Positions 1 to 5,070 of a stretch of 7,485 nucleotides of DNA are shown in pieces. The stretch covers positions 1 to 7,485 of the forward strand of contig JAPUJS010000426.1 of the NCBI GenBank assembly GCA_027296045.1. Reading direction: 5' to 3'. The translations under genes were made by a program, and so were the position numbers. Every line of letters begins with the position of its first letter. Position 1 is the stretch's first letter. The notes under the pieces are model-generated. The model saw nothing but the letters and a program-made list of their open reading frames with translations, was not told the origin of the DNA and did not search any database. This stretch comes from a bacterium (lineage in GTDB: Bacteria; Latescibacterota; UBA2968).

Positions 1-773
1 GGAAAATGTTCCACCACACGTTCGAAATACTTATCAACGCCCGCCGGATCCAGTCTTCCCAGAGCAAGGTGACACATAGCCAGATTGTACAGTGCCGCCT
101 CATAGGTCTTGTCTATCGAGACAGCATCCCGAAACAGATTCCGCGCCCTTTGATTTTGCATATCCATCTTCAAAACCGCCAGCGCCCAGCCATTCCGGGC
201 CTCCACAAAACGCTTGTTGTCCTTTAGGGCCTTTCGAAACAATCCTTCGGCTGTCTTCACATCGCTCTGCTCCAGCCGAAGATAGCCTAGAGCGCACTGT
301 GCAACGCGATCTTCGGGATGCTTGGCCAGCACTGTTTCACAGATCCGGACCGCCTCAGAAACCTGCTGTGTATCCGGTGCGGTCGCCCCGGTATGGAACT
401 GGATTGCAATCAAATCCCCCTGTTCGAAATAGGCATCCGAAACCGAGAAATGACCCTCCCCCAGGTGGTAGCCATAATAATACTTGAGCACAAGCGGATT
501 GCGTCTGCCCCAAAACGCCCTCAGAAATGGGCCCTTCTCCGTCCGGGAAAGACCCCGGTAGACCGCAGCCGTGTCGGGACCGGACAGCGACGCAATGAGT
601 TGCTCGGCAACCGTATCCTCCTGCGCCCCGAAGTGTTCCGAAAGGATATCGGATTGTGCCCAAAGTGTACCGATCAAACAAAAATAGGCCGCCAACCGGA
701 TCGTCCAGGCATAGATCCTGCTCCTCTTTTTCGATCGGTTGGCTCGCATCAACAAAACATGGGAAACAACCAT
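1..773 (-). CDS. Exported GWxTD-like / TPR-repeat protein (C-terminus outside window)
   Basis: The minus-strand frame is open from ATG at 773 to the left edge: 257 residues, no stop. The ATG has an AGGAGG five bases upstream; a second in-frame ATG at 749 lacks one. Residues 10-20 are basic and residues 21-39 hydrophobic, ending LWAQ, like a signal peptide; the Cys at 32 is not in a good lipobox. Residues 73-93 (GLSRTEKGPFLRAFWGRRNP) resemble the conserved part of GWxTD proteins, in which an FW-x-RRDP motif follows a short acidic helix. About residues 135 to 257 form at least three TPR units (roughly 135-168, 171-204, 205-239) and the start of a fourth, with typical A-x-x-x-L-G/A-x-x spacing. 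TPR arrays bind proteins, so an envelope scaffold role is inferred; partner and substrate are unknown. It lies 170 bases behind the dehydrogenase gene and may have its own promoter. The reading frame is firm; the GWxTD label is tentative. Confidence 0.85.
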   Translation of the reverse strand, partial: MVVSHVLLMRANRSKKRSRIYAWTIRLAAYFCLIGTLWAQSDILSEHFGAQEDTVAEQLIASLSGPDTAAVYRGLSRTEKGPFLRAFWGRRNPLVLKYYYGYHLGEGHFSVSDAYFEQGDLIAIQFHTGATAPDTQQVSEAVRICETVLAKHPEDRVAQCALGYLRLEQSDVKTAEGLFRKALKDNKRFVEARNGWALAVLKMDMQNQRARNLFRDAVSIDKTYEAALYNLAMCHLALGRLDPAGVDKYFERVVEHF

Positions 774-943
774 CTTGGCCTCCTGCGCATATTCTATCGT
801 CCAATGTAAAAAACACACCCATAGCTCGGGATCACGCACACAATGGAATCCCGGGTCTGCATTCGACAGCGTCGGGTTGTCTAATCGCCGATGGCGAAAC
901 GAATCTGTTTGCTTTCCCTTCCTACACAGTGATAAACAAAGCT
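774..943 (-). other. Intergenic spacer between dehydrogenase and TPR genes
   Basis: There are 170 bases with no credible gene. A loose inverted repeat (CGGGAT at 828-832 region with ATCCCG at 848-853) lies before a run of six T on the minus strand near 812-807. The distance between stem and T-run is too long for a standard intrinsic terminator. I found no convincing -35/-10 or sigma-54 site. Transcription of the TPR gene may start here or read through from the gene upstream. Confidence 0.4.
779..784 (-). promoter_or_regulatory. Shine-Dalgarno AGGAGG of the TPR gene
   Basis: On the minus strand AGGAGG is followed by CCAAG and then ATG at 773. The perfect match and five-base spacing decide the start over the downstream ATG at 749. 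They also argue against a longer open frame, shifted by one base, that starts near 822 and only partly overlaps the gene. Confidence 0.75.
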
Positions 944-1945
944 TCACATCGCCAGCAAAGCCTCCCACTGCCCCGCATCCATCCACACGCCTTTTTCCAT
1001 ACTCTCCCGCCGGATTCGAAGCATCCCTTCACCGGGATAGCGAACATCCTCCTCGGGATTCAAAGGATGGGCCGTATGCACATCTTGCACAATCGCATTC
1101 ACCGTCTCATGCAACACCTGCTCGCCCGCCAGCGACGTCACATCGATGGCAATATACACCTGAGACACCGCATACTCGGCCCCCTGCCGACCAATTTGAT
1201 GCGTGGACTGCCCGCCTGAGATAATCGTTCCCATCGTATCCAAAACAATCGCCAGCGCCGAACCCTTCCAATACCCGATCGGCAGCGCCCGCCTGGATTC
1301 CAGAATCGCCCCCGGATCCAGCGTCAACTCCCCTTCGCTGTCGAACCCGCCTGCAAGCGGCAATTTCTTGCCCTGTCTTTTTAACACCTCCAGCTTCCCA
1401 TTCGAATACTGGCTCATCGCCATATCCAGCAAAATATGCCCTTCCGCTTTTGGCACCGCGATCACCATCGGGTTGTTCCCAATCTTCACATCTGCCGATC
1501 CCCACGGCGGCATCAACGGTGTGGTATTTGTCCAGCAAATCCCGATACACCCTGCATCGGCGGCCTGAAGTCCATAGGCGCCTGCCCGCATCCAGTGATT
1601 GGTATTTTTCAATCCCACACACCCCATCCCGTGTTCCTTCGCAATCTCAATTGCCCGCCCCATACACCGATGTGCATTCACCAGCCCAATCCCCATCTTG
1701 CCGTCCCACCGCTCGATCACACCCAGGCTTTGCACGCACTCGGGCTCGGCATGAATGTCCAGTTGCTTTTTCTGGATACCTTCCACAAATCCCGGAAACC
1801 GATTTATCCCGTGCGAATACACCCCGTCCCGCTGATTCTCTGCAAACAGCCGCGCCACCAATTCCGCCCGGTCTTTCGAAAATCCGGCATTTGTCAAAAT
1901 CCGATACAATTCCTCATACAACCGCTCAAACAGAACGCGTTCCAT
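944..1945 (-). CDS. dlgD: Ldh-family NAD(P)H-dependent reductase, probable 2,3-diketo-L-gulonate reductase
   Basis: The protein is 333 residues, the usual length for the malate/L-lactate/sulfolactate dehydrogenase family, which binds NAD(P)H with a fold distinct from the Rossmann type. It resembles E. coli YiaK/DlgD from memory: DGVYSHGINRFP (40-51, probable catalytic His45), NTNHWMRAGAYG (114-125), GICWTNTTPLMPPWG (135-149), GNNPMVIAVP (156-165), SNGKLEV (181-187) and LPIGYWKGSALAIVLD (221-236) match YiaK blocks closely. YiaK reduces 2,3-diketo-L-gulonate to 3-keto-L-gulonate in the cytosol, in ascorbate and related sugar-acid breakdown; the exact substrate here is inferred. The start has GAGGTG nine bases upstream on the minus strand. 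Twenty-two bases separate it from the stop of a kinase relic. None of the E. coli yia operon partners (transporter, kinase, epimerases) are nearby. The family call is firm; the specific substrate is moderately supported. Confidence 0.9.
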   Translation of the reverse strand: MERVLFERLYEELYRILTNAGFSKDRAELVARLFAENQRDGVYSHGINRFPGFVEGIQKKQLDIHAEPECVQSLGVIERWDGKMGIGLVNAHRCMGRAIEIAKEHGMGCVGLKNTNHWMRAGAYGLQAADAGCIGICWTNTTPLMPPWGSADVKIGNNPMVIAVPKAEGHILLDMAMSQYSNGKLEVLKRQGKKLPLAGGFDSEGELTLDPGAILESRRALPIGYWKGSALAIVLDTMGTIISGGQSTHQIGRQGAEYAVSQVYIAIDVTSLAGEQVLHETVNAIVQDVHTAHPLNPEEDVRYPGEGMLRIRRESMEKGVWMDAGQWEALLAM

Positions 1946-1967
1946 AAATCAGCACCTCACACGATCT

Positions 1968-2135
1968 TCAAACATCATTTGCATCGTTTTTCAGATCCGT
2001 CGGCAGCACAATCGTAAACGTGGTTCCTTTCCCCACCTCACTCTCGGCTCGGATCTCTCCCCGATGCTTCTGAATAATATTATAACGGATGGACAAACCC
2101 AACCCCGTACCGACACCCACCCCCTTGGTCGTAAA
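1968..2135 (-). pseudogene. 3' relic of a histidine kinase (HATPase_c G-box only)
   Basis: The frame ending at the stop 1968-1970 encodes the last part of a HATPase_c domain: FTTKGVGVGTGLGLSI, then YNIIQKH, GEI, ES and VGKGTTF, which is the ATP-lid/G2 box and terminal strands of a sensor kinase. About 30 of 43 residues match the C-terminus of the intact kinase at 5071, so they are paralogues. Homology stops abruptly at the first Phe of the FTTK motif. The preceding codons up to about 2234 do not look like kinase, and no H-box, N-box or start with a ribosome site is present in any frame back to the hairpin at 2231. I read this as a 5'-deleted kinase gene whose remaining end sits in front of dlgD. 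It cannot bind ATP or autophosphorylate. Whether it is translated is unknown; any product would be non-functional as a kinase. Confidence 0.75.
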
Positions 2136-2142
2136 CCGGTGT

Positions 2143-2153
2143 ATGGTAACCAT
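2143..2153. repeat. Short palindrome ATGGT-A-ACCAT upstream of dlgD
   Basis: This is an 11-base perfect dyad with five-base arms and a one-base centre, in the non-coding stretch between the hairpin at 2231-2265 and the kinase relic. It could be an operator half-pair or chance; no partner copy elsewhere in the window was noticed. Confidence 0.3.
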
Positions 2154-2167
2154 CCTGTAGATCGACC

Positions 2168-2186
2168 GATGCAAGATATTTGCATC
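2168..2186. repeat. Dyad GATGCAA-N5-TTGCATC, candidate operator
   Basis: A perfect seven-base inverted repeat with an AT-rich five-base spacer (GATAT), 19 bases in all. It lies 33-51 bases above the point where kinase homology begins and about 220 bases upstream of dlgD. Its geometry suits a dimeric regulator such as a GntR or LacI member. No regulator gene is visible, so function is inference only. Confidence 0.35.
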
Positions 2187-2230
2187 CTTGGAAAAAGAAA
2201 ACCGAAATATCGACTGATCCGGCGTACACA

Positions 2231-2265
2231 ACAAAGGGCCGTATCTTCAAGATACGGCCCTTTGT
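2231..2265 (-). terminator. 35-nt perfect inverted repeat, terminator of the STAS gene
   Basis: Arms ACAAAGGGCCGTATCTT (2231-2247) and its exact complement (2249-2265) surround one central base, giving a long GC-cored stem whose ends are A/T-rich. It lies 24 bases behind the STAS stop. On the minus strand the 3' arm runs into TTTGTTGTGT, an imperfect U-tract; the outer A/T pairs could also supply one. The symmetry would let it work in both directions. No gene converges on it from the plus strand. Confidence 0.75.
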
Positions 2266-2289
2266 GATGATTTCTCTCGGACAAATCAA

Positions 2290-2667
2290 TTATGCGGCTT
2301 GCGAAATCGACCTGCCGCCAAAACTGTTGATCGCCTTCTCTGTCGTCCTAAACGTCTGAAACCGATCGAATAACTTGGTCAGCTTCAGAATCCGGTTCGA
2401 CTGCTTCGAAAGTCCTGCCAGCAGAAGATCTCCTCCGGTTTGATGGAACACCGCCTGGCTTTGAATGAGCCATCCCAAAAGCCCTGCGCTAAAAATCTTC
2501 ACCCTGGAAAAGTCCACCACCACCCGGTTGACATCCGACGCGCGCAGCCGTTGAATGCGTTGATAAAAAGAGCTCAAATCCGGCCGATACATCAGCATAC
2601 CCTGCAAGGTCAATACGGTTACGCCATCGTGTGTCGTCTCGTCTATTGTCATTGGTTTCATCTGCAT
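2290..2667 (-). CDS. Single-domain STAS protein (anti-sigma factor antagonist-like)
   Basis: The 125-residue product is one STAS domain, the typical size of SpoIIAA/RsbV-type proteins. Visible parts: N-terminal strands DGVTVLTLQGML (14-25), central strand RVVVDFSRVKIFSAGLLGWLI (48-68) with the conserved Ser at 60, strand GGDLLLAGLS (78-87), then ILKLTKLFDRFQTFRTTEKAINSF, the usual C-terminal block. In known systems that Ser is phosphorylated by an anti-sigma kinase and reset by a PP2C phosphatase; neither gene is in the window. The residue before Ser60 is Phe (position 59) where the family usually has Asp. ATG at 2667 is preferred because GGGAGG precedes it by five bases; a GTG at 2691 would add eight residues and lacks a good site. 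The gene stands alone between two terminators behind a sigma-54-type promoter. Partner and pathway are unknown. Confidence 0.88.
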   Translation of the reverse strand: MQMKPMTIDETTHDGVTVLTLQGMLMYRPDLSSFYQRIQRLRASDVNRVVVDFSRVKIFSAGLLGWLIQSQAVFHQTGGDLLLAGLSKQSNRILKLTKLFDRFQTFRTTEKAINSFGGRSISQAA

Positions 2668-2723
2668 GGGGTCCTCCCGGGTAATAACCACTCTGGATTA
2701 ATTTGCGTGACACGCGTTTGAAA

Positions 2724-2739
2724 TGCAAGTGGCATACCA
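2724..2739 (-). promoter_or_regulatory. Sigma-54 (RpoN) promoter of the STAS gene
   Basis: The minus strand reads TGGTATGCCACTTGCA. Compared with the consensus TGGCACG-N4-TTGCW it keeps the GG of the -24 element, the GC of the -12 element, their exact ten-base separation, and the TTGCA block. Predicted start of transcription is near 2713, leaving a leader of about 46 bases to the ATG at 2667. The surrounding DNA is AT-rich. I see no competing sigma-70 promoter. This is a motif match, not a demonstrated start. Confidence 0.65.
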
Positions 2740-2897
2740 AAATTAAAATTCAAAACAAAACATTTATAAACAAATATTTATCGCCTAAAACAATCCTATA
2801 TTCAAATCCATTATTGGTTATTCTCACCAACTTTAAAAGGTCAATTTAACCAACAACACCATAGATACAATTTTTCCATACGCGTGGAAAATTAGTT
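2740..2897. other. AT-rich control region upstream of the STAS promoter
   Basis: This non-coding stretch is clearly richer in A and T than the flanking genes, with runs such as AAAATTAAAATTCAAAACAAAA. It contains two dyads at distances expected for enhancer-binding sites of sigma-54 promoters: TTGGT-N7-ACCAA at 2814-2830, and a 13-base near-palindrome with one mismatch at 2839-2851. No open frame here has coding character. Confidence 0.5.
2814..2830. promoter_or_regulatory. Candidate enhancer-binding dyad TTGGT-N7-ACCAA
   Basis: A perfect five-base inverted repeat 75 bases upstream of the -24 element. Activators of sigma-54 promoters usually bind dyads 80-150 bases upstream of the start, so the position fits. 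Short arms mean chance cannot be excluded. Confidence 0.3.
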
Positions 2898-2939
2898 AAA
2901 AACCCAAAACAGGCGAAACAGAAATCTGTTCCACCTGTT
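2898..2939 (-). terminator. Intrinsic terminator of the kinase-SagB-GH4 operon
   Basis: Beginning 22 bases after the GH4 stop, the minus strand has AACAGGTGGAACAG, loop ATTT, then CTGTTTCGCCTGTT. In RNA this pairs over 14 positions, two of them G-U. TTGGGTTTTT follows directly. Stem, short loop and T-tract make a standard rho-independent terminator, and it separates the operon from the STAS unit. Confidence 0.85.
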
Positions 2940-2961
2940 AAATTTGCAATCTTGTGTCGGC

Positions 2962-4287
2962 CTATTCAAACTGCGGCAGAAATTCCCGATTCGCCGCCAC
3001 CAATTCCTCCAATAACGGCCGGGCGTCCTCGGCATTTCTCACCAGAGGATCGGACACCATTGCCGAAAGCGCCTTTTCAAAGCTTCCCTCCAGGGCCGCG
3101 TCCACCGTTAACTCTTCCCGCACCGCGTGCGGCCGCACAATCGCCTCAATCGGCTCGGGCATCGGACTCACCAGCGGCCGATACCCGGTCGCATCCAGCA
3201 CTCCCCGTGTTTCCACCACGGCCCCCTCCGGCAACTGAGGCACCTGCCCGATATTGGGCGCATTCAAATTATCTTCCACCGGGGGGCCTCCGTATAAGGC
3301 CGCAATCCAGGCCGCTACATCATCGCTGCTGTCCGGCAGTTGAAGCTCACCGGTCCCTTTTACCAGTTCCTCCAACCGTTTCTGTGCATCCACCTTCCCT
3401 TTCTCCCGATCCGCCACCGACGTGCGCACCAGCCCATGTTTGGCCATCGCATCTTCATCGTTCAAATACCCCGGCAAAAACTCAAACAAGTGCCGATCCC
3501 CAATCGCCGGCAGCGCCCCCAGATCCAACCCCACCCGAATCCCGCACCGCAACCGGGAAAGCCCGGCAAACGTCCCGTCTTGCTCCGCCGCTTCCGGGTC
3601 CAACGCCAGCCAGTCTTCCACCCCCATCTCTTTTAACTGCTCCATAGCCGGTCGACCGTTCACCACAAACTCCGTAAACCACGCACAGTGATCGATTCCC
3701 GTATTCACATACGAACAAGACGCAATGTCCACCCCGAAAAACTGCGCGAAATTTTTCGCCACATTCGGCACCCCGTGACACACCCCAACCGTGCGAACCG
3801 ACGTCTCCCGATCCACCACCCGGGTCAGCGCCGACAATGGATTCGAACAATTCAACATCCACCCCCCCGGACAGTGCGTTTCCATCGCCCGGGCAAGGTT
3901 CAAAAACACCGGCACATTTCGCAACGACCGCGAAAGCCCTCCCGGCCCCACCGTATCGCCCACCATCTGATAAATCCCATACTTTTCCGGAATCTCCAGA
4001 TCGTGCGCCATTGCCCGAAGCCCGCCCGTCGTAATTGTCACCACCACCGCATCGGCCCCCGAAAGCGCCTCCGTCTGATCGGTCGTCTGTATTATCCGAA
4101 CATCGGCCCCCGAAAGCTCCCGATACTGCTGACAAAGCTGATAGGTCAACGCCAGCGTCTCAGGATTCACGTCGTAAAGCACCACTTCCGACCCGTTCAA
4201 AAAATCGTTCTGCAAAATATTGCCCACCAAACGGGGGGTCCAGGCAAAACTCCCACCACCAACCAGCACAATCTTTAGATTGGCCAT
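2962..4287 (-). CDS. Glycoside hydrolase family 4 (NAD- and Mn-dependent), uronidase- or galactosidase-like
   Basis: The product is 441 residues, normal for GH4. GH4 enzymes cleave glycosides by an oxidation-elimination route using NAD and a divalent metal. Seen in order: the nucleotide site KIVLVGGGSFAWTP (5-18) with Asp39 closing the next strand, the MVGDTVGPGG block (108-117), NCSNPLSALTR (146-156), the metal ligand Cys170 in GVCHGV (168-173), His200 in NTGIDH, and a GDRHLFEFLPGYL block (263-275). Within GH4 the residues after that Cys correlate with substrate class; CHG is the form I associate with alpha-glucuronidase/galacturonidase members rather than the CDMP or CNVP of phospho-glycosidases. 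An unphosphorylated uronide-like substrate is therefore inferred. No signal peptide is seen, so it is probably cytoplasmic. ATG at 4287 is chosen because the Rossmann strand follows directly; a longer reading to 4353 overlaps the SagB-like gene. The four-base gap implies co-transcription and perhaps coupled translation. Family firm, substrate open. Confidence 0.92.
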   Translation of the reverse strand: MANLKIVLVGGGSFAWTPRLVGNILQNDFLNGSEVVLYDVNPETLALTYQLCQQYRELSGADVRIIQTTDQTEALSGADAVVVTITTGGLRAMAHDLEIPEKYGIYQMVGDTVGPGGLSRSLRNVPVFLNLARAMETHCPGGWMLNCSNPLSALTRVVDRETSVRTVGVCHGVPNVAKNFAQFFGVDIASCSYVNTGIDHCAWFTEFVVNGRPAMEQLKEMGVEDWLALDPEAAEQDGTFAGLSRLRCGIRVGLDLGALPAIGDRHLFEFLPGYLNDEDAMAKHGLVRTSVADREKGKVDAQKRLEELVKGTGELQLPDSSDDVAAWIAALYGGPPVEDNLNAPNIGQVPQLPEGAVVETRGVLDATGYRPLVSPMPEPIEAIVRPHAVREELTVDAALEGSFEKALSAMVSDPLVRNAEDARPLLEELVAANREFLPQFE

Positions 4288-4291
4288 AACG

Positions 4292-5035
4292 CTATTTCCC
4301 CACAGAACCGAAATACACTGCAAAATGCTGGGTCCCGTCAATGCCCAGCACACGATTCAATTCATCATCATTGAATGCCGCACTCGTACACACCCCGCAT
4401 TCTACGGCCTGAGCGGCCAGATAAAGATTCTGCCCCACGTGTCCGGCGTCCAGGTGAATATACCGATATCCTCTGTCTCCATATCGCCACGTCGTCCGGA
4501 GTGCCACCGCCGTCCAGATAAACGTTAGCGCACTCGTCTGAATCAAATCCGGCTGAAGACACGTCTCGGCTATCCGATCCCCCATCCCATCCTCCAGATT
4601 CACCGGAAGCAAATGGTGCTGAAGCGCGATATACCGATACAATCCCGGCTCCAGATCCTCGACATGATTCACCACCAGATAGGTCTCAAACGGATGCCGG
4701 GCGCCGGCCGATGGAACCGTTCTGAACGTCTCTATCTGTTCCACTTCCTTCACCCCCTGCGTGCACCACAACAAAAATGCAACCTGTTCCAGCGTGAGCG
4801 ATCCCTCTAAAAAATCCCGAACCGACTTACGCGCTTCAATCGCCGCCTTTAAATCCACCGCCGTCACCTCGATCTTGCTCGGATCGGGCAAGCCAATCAC
4901 AGGAGCACCCGGGTGATGACCCAGTTGAATCGGCGGCGGCATCATTCCCTGGGCCTGTCCTGTGGGGTCCAGAAACTTGAACTGCGTCTTGCGCATAAAC
5001 TCCTGTCCAACCTGCGGTTTTCGTTTTCGCTTCAT
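4292..5035 (-). CDS. SagB/ThcOx-family FMN-dependent oxidoreductase (nitroreductase fold)
   Basis: The 247-residue protein has the SagB-type pattern: ARKSVRDFLEGSLTLEQVAFLLWCTQG (68-94), RTVPSAGARHPFETYLVV (105-122), RYIHLDAGHVGQNLYLAAQAVECGV (191-215) and a C-terminal AVYFGSVGK. The Arg-Lys-Ser-x-Arg segment and the PSAG loop are the usual FMN phosphate and ring contacts. Members oxidise azolines to azoles in thiazole/oxazole-modified peptides, but many stand-alone relatives have unknown substrates. No YcaO cyclodehydratase, E1-like partner, precursor peptide or transporter is in the window, so peptide maturation is not supported here. The N-terminus is basic (KRKRK) without a signal peptide. 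Translation is assigned to ATG 5035, four bases after AAGGAAGG; a TTG directly upstream is less likely. It lies 35 bases behind the kinase stop and four before GH4, the middle of an operon. Confidence 0.88.
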   Translation of the reverse strand: MKRKRKPQVGQEFMRKTQFKFLDPTGQAQGMMPPPIQLGHHPGAPVIGLPDPSKIEVTAVDLKAAIEARKSVRDFLEGSLTLEQVAFLLWCTQGVKEVEQIETFRTVPSAGARHPFETYLVVNHVEDLEPGLYRYIALQHHLLPVNLEDGMGDRIAETCLQPDLIQTSALTFIWTAVALRTTWRYGDRGYRYIHLDAGHVGQNLYLAAQAVECGVCTSAAFNDDELNRVLGIDGTQHFAVYFGSVGK

Positions 5036-5070
5036 CAAGCCTTCCTTATCAAAGGTTTCTCCGGACGTGT

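Noticed and set aside
355..822. 155-codon minus-strand open frame
   Set aside because: It is a one-base-shifted shadow of the TPR gene. The shifted product is Gly/Cys-rich without motifs, whereas the frame starting at 773 gives a signal-like N-terminus and TPRs.
885..897. TCGCC-N3-GGCGA hairpin behind dlgD as terminator
   Set aside because: The stem has only five pairs and no T-tract follows on the minus strand.
2136..2234. Upstream extension of the kinase relic to a TTG at 2234
   Set aside because: The codons lack kinase motifs and the start would lie inside the terminator hairpin with no ribosome site.
2668..2691. GTG start giving the STAS protein eight more residues
   Set aside because: The GGGAGG site is inside this extension and is ideally spaced for ATG 2667.
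2952..3647. 231-codon Pro/Ser-rich plus-strand frame
   Set aside because: Antisense shadow of GH4; composition typical of the reverse of a Gly/Ala-rich gene.
3482..4135. 217-codon Gly/Arg-rich minus-strand frame
   Set aside because: Out-of-frame shadow of the GH4 gene; low-complexity composition.
4292..5035. Azole-modified peptide (TOMM) biosynthesis cluster
   Set aside because: Only the SagB-like gene is present; no YcaO, E1-like, precursor or export gene is seen in the window.
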